From Mumia sp. ZJ1417 (lineage in GTDB: Bacteria; Actinomycetota; Actinomycetes; Propionibacteriales; Nocardioidaceae): a stretch of 64,000 nt of DNA. Where the stretch lies: NCBI RefSeq assembly GCF_014127285.1, contig NZ_CP059901.1, forward strand, positions 1,922,001 through 1,986,000, in the 5' to 3' direction. The first letter of the stretch is position 1. Every line of letters begins with the position of its first letter. Positions 26,212 to 39,195 of this stretch are shown piece after piece. The notes under the pieces were generated by a model. The model was not told the origin of the DNA, ran no database searches, and was given only the letters and a program-made list of their open reading frames with translations. The translations under genes and the position numbers were made by a program.

Positions 26212-27309
26212 ATGTCTGACCACACGAATCCCCCTGATCCTCGCCGACGCGCCGTCCACACCCTGGCGGCGTGCGACACCGCGCTGCGCGAGGCGTACGA
26301 CGTGGCGATGCTCGACCTCGACGGGGTCGTCTACCGCGGCGAGGACGCCGTCGACCATGCTGCTGACGCGCTCGCCGAGGCCGCGGATGCCGGGATGCGG
26401 CTGGCGTACGTGACGAACAACGCCTCTCGTACGCCGTCCGACGTCGTCGCGAAGCTGCGCGGACTCGCGATGCCGACGGACGACGACAGCGTCGTGACGT
26501 CGGCTCAGGCAGCCGGGCGACTGGTCGCCGACGCCGTTCCTCGAGGCTCTCGGGTGCTGGTGGTCGGAGGGGCGGGGCTCGTCGAGGCTCTCCAGGAGCA
26601 CGGTCTCGTACCGGTGAGCAGCGCCGAGGACGCGCCGGCAGCCGTCGTCCAGGGGTTCTCACCCGAGCTCGACTGGGCGCAGCTCGCCGAGGGGGCGTAT
26701 GCGGCGGCGAGCGGCATCCCCTGGATCGTCAGCAACATGGACGGGTCGATCCCGACCGCGCGCGGTATGGCGCCCGGCAACGGGACGCTCGTCGCCGCCG
26801 TCGCGACGGCCTCGGGCCGCGTCCCGGAGGTCGCCGGCAAGCCGTACGCGCCGCTCTTCGACGAGACCGTCCTTCGTGTCGGGGGCGAGCACCCGCTCGT
26901 GGTCGGCGACCGGCTCGACACCGACATCGAGGGCGCCAACAACGTCGGCGGCGACAGCCTCCTCGTCTTCACCGGCGTGTGCGACCTCGACACAGTCGTC
27001 GCGGCCACGGCGTACGCGCGGCCGACGTTCCTCGCACCCGACCTCCGTGGGCTGGCACTGCTTCAGCGCGCCGTCACGGTCGACGGTCTCGAGGCGGCGC
27101 GGTGCGGAGGCTCCGCTGTCCTGTGGCACGAGGGTCGTCTCGTCGTCGACGGCTCCGCCGCGCCGGAGGATGCACAGGCCGCCGTCGACCTCCTTCGAGC
27201 GGCGGTGGCCCTGGCATGGCACCACCGAGACGAGGTCGGGGGCGAGACGTTCGACCGACTCGACGTCTCCGACGTGCGTGACGCGCTCGGTCAGTGGGGA
27301 GTGCGATGA
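26212..27309 (+). CDS. HAD-IIA family phosphatase (NagD/glycerol-1-phosphatase-like)
   Basis: 365 aa from the ATG at 26212. HAD motif I is MLDLDGVVYRG near residues 30-40, motif II is VTNNASRTP near 79, and motif III/IV is VVGDRLDTDIEGANN near 230. The C2-type cap between motifs II and III matches class IIA members that hydrolyse small sugar or glycerol phosphates. The extra C-terminal region of about 90 residues is often seen in the actinobacterial version next to tlyA. First gene of the tlyA-nadK-recN run. Confidence 0.88.
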   Translation: MSDHTNPPDPRRRAVHTLAACDTALREAYDVAMLDLDGVVYRGEDAVDHAADALAEAADAGMRLAYVTNNASRTPSDVVAKLRGLAMPTDDDSVVTSAQAAGRLVADAVPRGSRVLVVGGAGLVEALQEHGLVPVSSAEDAPAAVVQGFSPELDWAQLAEGAYAAASGIPWIVSNMDGSIPTARGMAPGNGTLVAAVATASGRVPEVAGKPYAPLFDETVLRVGGEHPLVVGDRLDTDIEGANNVGGDSLLVFTGVCDLDTVVAATAYARPTFLAPDLRGLALLQRAVTVDGLEAARCGGSAVLWHEGRLVVDGSAAPEDAQAAVDLLRAAVALAWHHRDEVGGETFDRLDVSDVRDALGQWGVR

Positions 27310-27337
27310 TCGACAGGCCGACACGAAGGAGCACGCG

Positions 27338-27568
27338 ATGACCGAAGGCGGAGCCGCAGACCACGACGAGCCTGCACGCGACCCACGGGTCGACGCCGTG
27401 CTGAGCGACCTCGAGCGGCTGGCCGACCTGCCCGTCGAGTCGCACCTCGAGGTGTACGAGGCGGTCCACGCCAAGCTGCGTGAGGTGCTGCAGACCGCGG
27501 GCCAGGCCCCCGGTCCTCGCCCGCCGACGCCGCCTGGCCCCACGCCCCCACGGCCCGAGGCCCCGTGA
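27338..27568 (+). CDS. Small conserved protein before tlyA
   Basis: 76 aa with a good ribosome binding site, GAAGGAG (27325-27331). The first two thirds are acidic and helical (VDAVLSDLERLADLPVESHL, EVYEAVHAKLREVLQ), and the last 20 residues are almost all Pro, Gly and Ala. No known catalytic motif. The stop overlaps the tlyA start (GTGA at 27565-27568). Short proteins like this are commonly found at this spot in actinobacteria; function unknown. Confidence 0.78.
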   Translation: MTEGGAADHDEPARDPRVDAVLSDLERLADLPVESHLEVYEAVHAKLREVLQTAGQAPGPRPPTPPGPTPPRPEAP

Positions 27569-28398
27569 GCAGGCGCCTGCGCCTCGATGCCGAGCTCGTC
27601 CGCCGCGGACTTGCCCGGTCGCGCGAGCAGGCCAGCGACCTGATCGCGCAGGGGCGCGTGTCCGTGGCAGGCGCGCGGGCGGGCAAGGCCGCGACCCAGG
27701 TGACCACGGACCAGGCGATCGTGGTCCGCGACGCGCGGAGCGACCCCGGCTATGCGTCTCGTGGGGCGTACAAGCTCCTCGGGGCCCTCGAGGCCTTCGA
27801 GCCGCTCGGCCTGACGGTCGAGGGTCGTCGGTGCCTCGATGCGGGCGCGTCCACCGGCGGGTTCACCGACGTCCTGCTGCGGCGTGGCGTACGCGAGGTC
27901 GTCGCGGTCGACGTCGGCTACGGCCAGCTCGTGTGGGCGCTTCAGCAGGATCCTCGCGTCGACGTCCACGACCGGACGAATGTCCGTGACCTCGAGCCCG
28001 AGGCGCTCGGCGGTCTCGTCGATCTCATCGTGTCCGACCTGTCCTTCATCTCGTTGACGCTCGTGATGCCTGCCCTCGCCCGCGTCTGCGTGGACGACGG
28101 CGACATGGTGCTGATGGTCAAGCCGCAGTTCGAGGTGGGAAAGGATCGCGTCGGCAAGAAGGGCGTGGTGCGTGACCCGGATCTTCACGTCGACGCCGTC
28201 CTCGGGGTCTGCGCTGCCGCTGCGGCGACGGGCTGGGGGACCCGCGCGGTGGCGGCGAGCCCGTTGCCCGGCCCGACCGGCAACGTCGAGTACTTTGGGT
28301 GGTTCCGGCGCGACGCCGCTGCAGTCACCGAGGACGAGGTGCGCGCTGCGGTGGACGCGGGACCGCTGGGCCGGCCGAGTGGAGGGGAGCAGCGATGA
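27565..28398 (+). CDS. tlyA: rRNA 2'-O-methyltransferase TlyA
   Basis: 277 aa. An N-terminal S4 RNA-binding domain (about 3-60, LRLDAELVRRGLARSREQAS) is joined to an FtsJ-type Rossmann methyltransferase. The SAM motif is CLDAGASTGGFTDVLL near residue 92, followed by VDVGYGQL and SDLSFISL. In mycobacteria TlyA methylates cytidines in 16S and 23S rRNA and sets capreomycin sensitivity. The older label haemolysin is misleading. Couples to the small gene upstream and to nadK downstream (ATGA at 28395-28398). Confidence 0.93.
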   Translation: MSRRLRLDAELVRRGLARSREQASDLIAQGRVSVAGARAGKAATQVTTDQAIVVRDARSDPGYASRGAYKLLGALEAFEPLGLTVEGRRCLDAGASTGGFTDVLLRRGVREVVAVDVGYGQLVWALQQDPRVDVHDRTNVRDLEPEALGGLVDLIVSDLSFISLTLVMPALARVCVDDGDMVLMVKPQFEVGKDRVGKKGVVRDPDLHVDAVLGVCAAAAATGWGTRAVAASPLPGPTGNVEYFGWFRRDAAAVTEDEVRAAVDAGPLGRPSGGEQR

Positions 28399-29339
28399 GC
28401 ACCGAATCCTCGATGCCCGGCACGCGGCGCGTGCTGATCCTCGCTCACACGGGGCGCGAAGAGGCCAACAAGGTCGCCGCGGAGTTCGCTCAGGCGATGG
28501 TCGCCGAGGGGATCGCGGTCAGGGTCGTCAACGAGGACGCCGCGGCGCTGGAGCGCTGGGGGCTTCCGGACGCCGAGGTCGTGCCCGTGACGGTCGACGC
28601 CGGGCGTGACTGCGAGCTGGCCGTGGTCTTCGGCGGCGACGGGACGATCCTGCGGGCGGCCGAGCTCGTCCGCGAGTGCGGCACGCCGCTCGTCGGGGTC
28701 AACCTCGGCCACGTGGGGTTCCTCGCCGAGGCGGACGTCGACGACCTCGACTACACGGTGCGACGCGTCGTGGCCCGTGACTACACGGTCGAAGAGCGGA
28801 TGACCGTCGACGCGCGGGTCTTCGTCGACGATCGCGAGGTTGCGCGCAGCTGGGCGCTCAACGAGGCCACCGTCGAGAAGGCCTCCCGCGAGCGGATGCT
28901 CGAGGTCATCGTCGCGATCGACGACCGCCCCGTCTCTCGCTGGGGCTGCGACGGCGTCGTCTGTGCGACCCCGACAGGCTCCACGGCCTACAACTTCAGC
29001 GCCGGCGGCCCGGTCGTCTGGCCCGAGGTTGAGGCGCTGCTGATGGTCCCCATCAGCGCCCACGCCCTCTTCGCCCGCCCGATGGTCGTCTCTCCGACGT
29101 CGCTCCTGGCGATCCAGGTGATCCCCGAGGCGCCGGCGTCCGGGGTGCTCTGGTGCGACGGCAGGCGGACGTACGAGCTGCCGCCGGGCGCCCGTGTCGA
29201 GGTCAGGCAGGGTGAGAAGTCCATCCGGCTCGCCCGGCTGCACCAGGCCCCCTTCACCGACCGGCTCGTCCGCAAGTTCGACCTGCCCGTCAGCGGCTGG
29301 CGAGGCGCTGCGGCCCTTCGGCGCACCGAGGAGGCATAG
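28395..29339 (+). CDS. nadK: NAD kinase
   Basis: 314 aa from the ATG overlapping the tlyA stop. GGDGT at 80-84 is the ATP/NAD binding core; LNEATVEKA and CATPTGSTAYNFSAGGP are the other signatures. It phosphorylates NAD to NADP. Family length is normal. Part of the tlyA-nadK-recN run common in actinobacteria. Confidence 0.96.
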   Translation: MSTESSMPGTRRVLILAHTGREEANKVAAEFAQAMVAEGIAVRVVNEDAAALERWGLPDAEVVPVTVDAGRDCELAVVFGGDGTILRAAELVRECGTPLVGVNLGHVGFLAEADVDDLDYTVRRVVARDYTVEERMTVDARVFVDDREVARSWALNEATVEKASRERMLEVIVAIDDRPVSRWGCDGVVCATPTGSTAYNFSAGGPVVWPEVEALLMVPISAHALFARPMVVSPTSLLAIQVIPEAPASGVLWCDGRRTYELPPGARVEVRQGEKSIRLARLHQAPFTDRLVRKFDLPVSGWRGAAALRRTEEA

Positions 29340-29342
29340 CCC

Positions 29343-31046
29343 GTGTGGCAGGAGATCCGACTGTCCTCGCTCGGCGTCATCGCCGACGCTGAGCTGTCCT
29401 TGGGCCCCGGCCTCACGGTGATCACCGGCGAGACCGGTGCCGGCAAGACGATGGTCGTGACGGCGTTGGGCCTGCTGAGAGGTGCCCGTGCCGACGCGGG
29501 GCTCGTCCGCCACGGCGCCGACCGGCTCCGTGTCGAGGCGACCGTCGATGTCGGTGGTCTCGCGCCGGTCCTCGCGGTGCTCGCCGAGACGCCCGCCGAG
29601 CTGGAGGGCGACGAGCTCGTGGTGGCCCGCACCATCGGCCGCGACGGGCGGTCACGGGCCTACCTCGGGGGTTCTTCGGTTCCGGCCGGCGTGCTCGCGC
29701 GGGTCAGCGAGCAGCTCGTCGCCGTGCACGGCCAGTCGGACCAGCACCGTCTGCTCCGTACGGGCGCGCAGCGCGAGGCGCTGGACCGGTTCGGCGACGT
29801 CGCGGCGATGCTCGCGGAGTACGCGCCGGCGTACGCGCGGCTGCAAGAGGCCCGGCGTACGCACGAGGAGCTCGTCGCTGCCAGCCAGGAGCGGCTGCGC
29901 GAGCTCGACGTCCTCCTGTTCGGTCTGGACGAGATCGCCGGGGTGGCGCCGGAGGAGGGCGAGGACGAGGCCCTGCGTATCGAGGAGGGTCGCCTCGCGC
30001 ACGCGGAGTCTCTGGTGGTGGCCGCCGCACAGGCGCACACGCTGCTGTCGGAGGTCGACGACGACGCCGACGTCCTCGACCTGCTCGGCCGGGCCGGTGC
30101 GCTCCTCGACGGGGTCCGTGAGCACGACCCGGCACTCGACGTCCAGGCACGTCGCCTGGAGGAGGTGCGCTTCACGGTCAGCGACGTCGCGGCCGAGCTC
30201 GCGTCGTACTCCGACGGTGTCGAGGTCGACCCGGCCCGCCTCGCTGCGGTCTCGGAGCGGCGAGCGGCGCTGGCGGGGCTGACCCGCAAGTACGGTCCGG
30301 GGCTGGACGACGTGCTGCGGTGGGCCGAGGACGCGCGGGAGCGGACCAAGGCGCTCCGGGGCGACGACGAGCGGATCGCGGCGCTGCGCGACGAGGTCGT
30401 CGCGCTCGAGGGCGAGCTCCTCGCCCGGGCCGCCGAGATCAGCGAGCGGCGCCGCGACGCCGCGGGACGGCTCGCCGCCGCGGTCGGTTCTGAGCTGGAG
30501 GCGCTCGCGATGCCGCACGCGCGGATCGCGGTGGAGGTCCGTACCCCCGAGACCCCTGAGCCGTCCGACCTGGGCCCGGACGGTGTCGACGACGTCGAGC
30601 TGCTGCTGGCGGCCAACGCTGGCGCCGCGCCTCGACCCCTCGCCAAGGGGGCCAGCGGCGGCGAGCTCTCGCGGGTGATGCTCGCCCTCGAGGTCGTGCT
30701 CGCCGACAAGGCGAGCGTCCCCACGTTCGTCTTCGACGAGGTCGACGCCGGCATCGGTGGCAAGGCGGCGATCGAGGTCGGACGGCGGCTGGCCCGACTC
30801 GCCGCTAACGCCCAGGTCCTCGTCGTCACGCACCTCCCGCAGGTCGCGGCGTTCGGCGACCGGCACTACCACGTGCTGAAGTCCGACGACGGCACCGTGA
30901 CCACCAGCGGGGTCGCGCTCCTCGATGACGACGAGCGAGTGGCCGAGCTCTCGCGGATGCTGGCCGGGCTCGAGGGCTCTGCGACCGCTGAGGCGCACGC
31001 TCGCGAGCTCGTCGACCTCGCCGCCGAGGACCGCGCGTTGCGCTGA
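29343..31046 (+). CDS. recN: DNA repair protein RecN
   Basis: 567 aa from a GTG three bases after nadK. SMC-like ATPase: Walker A GETGAGKT at 29-36, long central coiled coil (about 150-350), signature KGASGGELSRVMLALE near 436, Walker B TFVFDEVDAGIGGKA near 462, and VVTHLPQVAAFGD near 500. Acts in recombinational repair of double-strand breaks. Confidence 0.96.
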   Translation: MWQEIRLSSLGVIADAELSLGPGLTVITGETGAGKTMVVTALGLLRGARADAGLVRHGADRLRVEATVDVGGLAPVLAVLAETPAELEGDELVVARTIGRDGRSRAYLGGSSVPAGVLARVSEQLVAVHGQSDQHRLLRTGAQREALDRFGDVAAMLAEYAPAYARLQEARRTHEELVAASQERLRELDVLLFGLDEIAGVAPEEGEDEALRIEEGRLAHAESLVVAAAQAHTLLSEVDDDADVLDLLGRAGALLDGVREHDPALDVQARRLEEVRFTVSDVAAELASYSDGVEVDPARLAAVSERRAALAGLTRKYGPGLDDVLRWAEDARERTKALRGDDERIAALRDEVVALEGELLARAAEISERRRDAAGRLAAAVGSELEALAMPHARIAVEVRTPETPEPSDLGPDGVDDVELLLAANAGAAPRPLAKGASGGELSRVMLALEVVLADKASVPTFVFDEVDAGIGGKAAIEVGRRLARLAANAQVLVVTHLPQVAAFGDRHYHVLKSDDGTVTTSGVALLDDDERVAELSRMLAGLEGSATAEAHARELVDLAAEDRALR

Positions 31047-31105
31047 GCGGGGTCGGACACGCCCGGGGCGCATCCTGCAGGGTTCGTGGAGCCCGCGGTG
31101 GCAGC

Positions 31106-32280
31106 ATGACGACGGTGAGCCTGCTGAACCTTCGCCGGACGGCCCCTGACACCGAGCTCGACGTCACGGGGCCCGCACGCCTCGTGCGCAGCGCACGTGA
31201 CGTGCGGCGCGTCCGCGTCGGCGACGTCGCCGTCGTCGACCTGCCGGACCTCGACCGTACGACCGCCGAGGCACTGCGTTCGCGTGGTGCCGTCGCCGTG
31301 GTCAACGTCGTGCCGACGAGCACCGGCCGCTACCCGAACCTCGGGCCTCAGGTCCTGGTCGGTGCGGGGGTGCCGCTGCTCGATGCCGTCGGCACCGATC
31401 TGTTCACACGCGTCAAGGACGGCGACAAGGTCGGTCTCGACGGCGCCACGCTCGTACGGGGAGAGGACGTCCTCGCCGAGGGCACGCTGCTCGACGACGA
31501 GCTCGTTGAGCAGATGCTGAGCCGAGGCCGTACGGGGATGTCCGTGCAGCTCGAGACGCTGGCGGCCAACAGCGGCGAGTACTTGCGTCGCGAGCACGCC
31601 CTCCTGCTCGAGGGCGTCGGTGTCCCCGAGCTCGCAACGTCCCTGGATGGCCGCGAGGTCGTCGTCGTGCTTCCCGGCCCGCAGGCGGCGAGCGAGCTCA
31701 AGACGATGAAGCGCTACCTCAAGGAACGCAAACCGGTGCTGATCGGTGTCGACTCCGGCGCGGATGCCCTGGTCACCGCGGGCTACGACCCTGCGGTCGT
31801 GGTCGGCGACATGTCGCAGATGAGCGACCGTACGCTGCGCGCCGCGGGAGAGGTCGTCGTGACCGAGTCCCGCCGCCACCTCGAGACCGAGGAGCGCCTG
31901 GAGCGCCTCCAGCGGACGGCGGTGGAGTTCCCCGGCACGAGCGGCTCGGAGGAGGCAGCGCTGCTGCTGTCCGACGCGCGCGGTGCGCGGGTGGTCGTGA
32001 CGGTGGGCGGCTTCGGCAGCCTCGACGAGTTCCTCGACTCCGCGCGCTCCGGCGGCGCGACGCGCTATCTCACCCGGCTGCGCCTGGGCGCGAAGCTCGT
32101 CGACGCGCGGGCGATGGTCGGGCTGCACCGGCCGCGGTTCACGCTCTTCCAGGTGCTCCTCGTCCTCTTCGTCGCCATGGTCGCGCTGGGCGCGGCGCTC
32201 GCGACGACAGCAGTCGGGGCGGAGTGGTTCGAATCAGCCCGCGACCAGATCACCTCCACCGTTCAGGAGATCCGAGGCTG

Positions 32281-32281
<1 letters not shown>
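31106..32281 (+). CDS. steA: SteA-like cell-division protein
   Basis: 391 aa. The central part has a thiamin-pyrophosphokinase-like fold (PVLIGVDSGADALVTAGY, VVVGDMSQMSD), and one membrane helix lies near residues 350-370 (FQVLLVLFVAMVALGAALAT). This layout and the position after recN match SteA of Corynebacterium, a membrane-linked protein that works with SteB in cytokinesis and cell-wall cleavage at the septum. The catalytic kinase function is probably lost. The stop overlaps the next start by one base. Symbol given by synteny and domain plan. Confidence 0.82.
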
Positions 32282-35709
<3,428 letters not shown>

Positions 35710-35751
35710 GATCGGCTGTGTCATGACGGGCGGCCCGGGGAGGAGAGCACG

Positions 35752-36864
35752 ATGAAGGTCGGTGTCCCACGCGAGGTCAAGGTCCACGAGTACCGCGTCG
35801 CGATCACCCCCGCCGGGGTGCGCGAGCTGCGGGAGGCCGGGCACGAGGTGCTGATCGAGGCCGGTGCGGGGGAAGGCTCGTCGATCCCCGACGACGAGTA
35901 CGTCCGTGCCGGGGCCGACATCCTGCCCGGTGCCGACGACGTCTGGGCAGCCGCCGACCTGGTGCTCAAGGTCAAGGAGCCGATCCCCGAGGAGTACGCA
36001 CGGCTGCGACGTGACCAGGTGCTCTTCACCTACCTCCACCTCGCCGCGTCGCGTGAGTGCACCGACGCGCTGGTGGAGTCGGGCACGACCGCGATCGCGT
36101 ACGAGACCGTGCAGACCGCCGACGGCGCGCTGCCGCTGCTGGCGCCGATGAGCGAGGTTGCCGGCAAGCTCTCGGCGCAGGTCGGCGCGTACCACCTCCT
36201 GGCGCCGGAGGGTCGCGGTGTGCTCATGGGCGGTGTGCCCGGGGTGCACCCCGCCGACGTGGTCGTCCTCGGCGGCGGCGTCTCCGGACGCAACGCGGCC
36301 GCTGTCGCTCTCGGGATGGGCGCGCGGGTCTCGCTGCTCGACATCAATGTGGCACGCCTGCGCCAGCTCGACATCGAGTTCGGTGGTCGTATGCAGACCG
36401 TGGCGTCCAACCGCTACCAGGTCGAGGGCGCGATCGCCGACGCCGACCTCGTCATCGGGGCCGTGCTGGTGCCCGGAGCCAAGGCCCCCTGTCTGGTCAC
36501 CCACGAGATGGTCGCCGCGATGCGCCCGGGCAGCGTGCTCGTCGACATCGCGATCGACCAAGGCGGCTGCTTCGAAGACTCGCGTCCCACCACGCACGTC
36601 GAGCCGACGTTCGTGGTTGAGCAGTCGGTGTTCTACTGCGTGGCCAACATGCCCGGCGCCGTCCCGCACACCTCCACGTACGCGCTCACCAACGTGACCC
36701 TCCCGTACGTGCTCGCGCTGGCGGACGCCGGCTGGCGCGACGCGCTGCGGGCCGATCCCGCCCTCCGTGCCGGACTGAACGTGCACGACGGGCGGGTCAC
36801 CAACGAAGGCGTCGCCGAGGCGCACGGTCTGGCGTACGTGACACCGGACGAGGTCGTGGCCTAG
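35752..36864 (+). CDS. ald: Alanine dehydrogenase
   Basis: 370 aa. It interconverts L-alanine and pyruvate plus ammonia with NAD. MKVGVPREVKVHEYRVAITP at the start and KVKEPIPEEY (near 75) are family signatures. The Rossmann motif VLGGGVSGRNAAAVALGMGA is near 172, and NMPGAVPHTST near 300. GGGGAGG-like purines precede the ATG. Sits between the Nudix gene and xerD, with xerD starting immediately after the stop. Confidence 0.96.
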   Translation: MKVGVPREVKVHEYRVAITPAGVRELREAGHEVLIEAGAGEGSSIPDDEYVRAGADILPGADDVWAAADLVLKVKEPIPEEYARLRRDQVLFTYLHLAASRECTDALVESGTTAIAYETVQTADGALPLLAPMSEVAGKLSAQVGAYHLLAPEGRGVLMGGVPGVHPADVVVLGGGVSGRNAAAVALGMGARVSLLDINVARLRQLDIEFGGRMQTVASNRYQVEGAIADADLVIGAVLVPGAKAPCLVTHEMVAAMRPGSVLVDIAIDQGGCFEDSRPTTHVEPTFVVEQSVFYCVANMPGAVPHTSTYALTNVTLPYVLALADAGWRDALRADPALRAGLNVHDGRVTNEGVAEAHGLAYVTPDEVVA

Positions 36865-37803
36865 GTGGCCGACGACGACCGGACCCCCGTCGGTCGACTC
36901 GTCGAGGAGTACCTCAGCCACCTCGCGATCGAGCGCGGCCTCGCGGCCAACACGCTGACGTCGTACCGGCGTGACCTGCGCCGTTACGTCGCCTACCTCG
37001 ACGCCCGCGGCATCGAGGGCGTCGACGAGATCGCGGAGGCAGATGTCACCGAGTTCCTCGTGCACCTGCGCGAGGGCGACGAGGATCATGTGCCGCTGTC
37101 CGCCCCGAGCGCGGCGCGGACGCTCGTCGCGGCGCGCGGGTTCCACAAGTTCGCCGTGCGCGAGGGCACCGTCGGACGGGACGTGGCCGCCGAGGTCAAG
37201 CCGCCCACACCGCCACGCCGGCTGCCCAAGGCACTCGCTGTCGAGGAGGTCGAGGCGATCCTCGACGCGGCGGGATCGGCGGGTACGGGGCTCGCGGCCC
37301 GTGACCGCGCGCTGCTCGAGCTGCTGTACGGCACGGGGGCGCGGATCTCGGAGGCCGTCGGGCTCGACGTCGACGACCTGGACCTGGAGTCCGCTCAGGT
37401 GCTGCTGCGCGGCAAGGGCGGCAAGCAGCGCGTCGTGCCGGTGGGACGGTTCGCCGTCGACGCGGTTCGGTCGTACCTCGTTGACGTGCGGCCGAGCCTG
37501 GTGAGCGCCCGCGACAACGGGGGAGCGGTGTTCCTCAACTCGCGCGGTGGACGGTTGTCGCGGCAGAGCGCGTGGACGGTGCTGGCGAAGGCGGCTCAGC
37601 GGGCCGGGATCGCGGTCGACGTGTCGCCCCACACCCTGCGCCACTCGTTCGCGACGCACCTGCTCGACGGTGGCGCCGACGTCCGCGTGGTGCAGGAGCT
37701 GCTCGGGCACGCGTCGGTGACGACCACCCAGGTCTACACGCTGGTCACGATCGACAAGCTCCGCGAGGTGTACGCGACGGCCCACCCGCGCGCCCTCGCG
37801 TGA
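36865..37803 (+). CDS. xerD: Site-specific tyrosine recombinase XerD
   Basis: 312 aa from a GTG that abuts the ald stop. N-terminal SAM-like DNA-binding domain ([20 protein letters not shown]) and catalytic domain with Arg160 ([12 protein letters not shown]), Lys in [30 protein letters not shown] and the nucleophile Tyr291. With XerC it resolves chromosome dimers at dif near division. Neighbours parA, scpA and scpB also serve chromosome segregation. Confidence 0.95.
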   Translation: MADDDRTPVGRLVEEYLSHLAIERGLAANTLTSYRRDLRRYVAYLDARGIEGVDEIAEADVTEFLVHLREGDEDHVPLSAPSAARTLVAARGFHKFAVREGTVGRDVAAEVKPPTPPRRLPKALAVEEVEAILDAAGSAGTGLAARDRALLELLYGTGARISEAVGLDVDDLDLESAQVLLRGKGGKQRVVPVGRFAVDAVRSYLVDVRPSLVSARDNGGAVFLNSRGGRLSRQSAWTVLAKAAQRAGIAVDVSPHTLRHSFATHLLDGGADVRVVQELLGHASVTTTQVYTLVTIDKLREVYATAHPRALA

Positions 37804-37826
37804 CCTCCCGCCCCGAGAGACCTTCC

Positions 37827-37898
37827 GCCCCGCGATTTGACGGGTTATCCACCGAATCGGGTGCAGCAAAGGGTGGGAAACCCGTCAAATTGCGGGGC
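37827..37898. repeat. Long imperfect inverted repeat between xerD and parA
   Basis: Two 20-bp arms (37827-37846 and 37879-37898) match with one mismatch around a 32-base centre. The centre itself contains a CCACC/GGTGG pair. The arms contain the AT-richer core ATTTGACGGGTT, which is unlike the surrounding coding sequence. It could be the xerD terminator, but the structure is longer than needed and has no T-tract. Confidence 0.75.
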
Positions 37899-37984
37899 GT
37901 ACGCCGACACTCCGCGCGGCGTGGCGGAGGAGACTTGTCGACTTGCTAGAGTCCAAACAGCCATCTTCATGGGATCGAGTGCGC

Positions 37985-38872
37985 ATGAACCACACCAGTG
38001 ATCTGCTCGGCGACCTCGGACCGTCGACCAGCGCCAAGAACGGGCCGACCGGCCGCCCCCTACCTGACTTCCCCCAGCCGGGCCCCCCGAGCGGAGGTCC
38101 CGCCTATGTCATCGCCCTGTGCAACCAGAAGGGCGGAGTCGGCAAGACCACCACGGCGATCAACCTCGGTGCCGCGCTGGCCGAGACGGGCCGGCGCGTG
38201 CTGTTGGTCGACTTCGACCCTCAGGCGTCGATGACGGTCGGGCTGGGCTTCCCCGCGCACGATCTCGACGCGACGGTCTACCACCTGCTGATGCACGACG
38301 ACGTCGAGGTGTCCGACGTCCTCCTCAAGACCCGTACGGCCAACCTGCACCTGCTGCCGTCCAGCATCGACCTGTCCGGCGCCGAGATGCACCTGGTCCA
38401 CGAGGTCGGGCGCGAGCAGACCCTCGCGCGGATGCTGCGCCCGGTGCTCAACGACTACGACGTCATCCTCATCGACTGCCAGCCGTCGCTCGGCCTGCTC
38501 GCCGTGAACGCGTTGACCGCCTGCGACGGCGTCCTGATCCCGTTGGAGTGCGAATACTTCGCCCTGCGCGGAGTCGCCCTGCTCAAGGAGACCATCGAGA
38601 AGGTGCGCCAGCGGACCAACTTCGATCTCGAGATCATCGGTCTGCTCGGCACGATGTACGACAGCCGCACCCTGCACAGCCGTGAGGTGCTCCAGACGCT
38701 CGTGGACGGGTGGGGCGACAAGGTCTTCCACACCGTGATCCGGCGTACGGTGAAGTTCTCCGATGCCACGGTCGCGGGCGAGCCGATCACCGAGTTCGCC
38801 TCCGACTCTCCGGGTGCCGATGCCTATCGTCAGCTTGCGCGGGAGGTGCTCGTCCGGTGCCCCGGCGTGTGA
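37985..38872 (+). CDS. ParA/Soj-family chromosome partitioning ATPase
   Basis: 295 aa from the ATG at 37985; a TTG at 37943 is possible but less likely. The deviant Walker A KGGVGKTT is at residues 49-56 after a disordered Pro-rich start, with VLLVDFDPQASMTVGLG (motif A') and VILIDCQPSLGLL (Walker B). It is the ParA of the scpA-scpB cluster, not the one beside parB at the origin. It may help position SMC-condensin or division machinery. Confidence 0.9.
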   Translation: MNHTSDLLGDLGPSTSAKNGPTGRPLPDFPQPGPPSGGPAYVIALCNQKGGVGKTTTAINLGAALAETGRRVLLVDFDPQASMTVGLGFPAHDLDATVYHLLMHDDVEVSDVLLKTRTANLHLLPSSIDLSGAEMHLVHEVGREQTLARMLRPVLNDYDVILIDCQPSLGLLAVNALTACDGVLIPLECEYFALRGVALLKETIEKVRQRTNFDLEIIGLLGTMYDSRTLHSREVLQTLVDGWGDKVFHTVIRRTVKFSDATVAGEPITEFASDSPGADAYRQLAREVLVRCPGV

Positions 38873-39195
38873 AGCTGCCTGGCGCCGACGAGCTCTTCCG
38901 ACCGACCACCGCTGAGGCCGCGTCGGAGGCTGCTCCCGCGGCCGACGCGTCGACCGACGACGGTGCCTCCTCGGGACGCTCGAGCGGACGGGTGAAGCAC
39001 GACAGCAAGGTCACGGTCTACATGACCTCGGACGAGCTGCTCGACCTCGAGCACACGCGCCTCGAGCTGCGCCGCGACCTCGGCCAGACCCTCGACCGGG
39101 GCCGGCTGATCCGCGTCGCCCTCGCGATGGCGCTGGCCGACTACGACGAGAACGGCGCCGACAGCGAGCTCGCCCGACGACTCGGGGCCACGTGA
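38857..39195 (+). CDS. Conserved protein between parA and scpA
   Basis: 112 aa from the GTG at 38857, which has GGGAGG (38841-38846) ten bases upstream; the GTG at 38869 overlapping the parA stop is an alternative. The first half is disordered and Ala/Ser rich. The second half (KVTVYMTSDELLDLEHTRLE, then helices to the end) looks like a ribbon-helix-helix-type DNA-binding fold. It may be a ParB-like or regulatory partner of the ParA, but no function is known. Confidence 0.75.
   Translation: MPRRVKLPGADELFRPTTAEAASEAAPAADASTDDGASSGRSSGRVKHDSKVTVYMTSDELLDLEHTRLELRRDLGQTLDRGRLIRVALAMALADYDENGADSELARRLGAT

Noticed and set aside
25067-26662. 531-aa version of the DUF1015 protein
   Set aside because: The extra N-terminal part is antisense to the HAD phosphatase gene; family homology begins at the GTG at 26167.
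37804-37984. A dif site between xerD and parA
   Set aside because: The repeat has 20-bp arms with a 32-base centre, whereas dif is about 28 bp with 11-bp arms and a 6-bp centre, and dif lies near the terminus rather than beside xerD.
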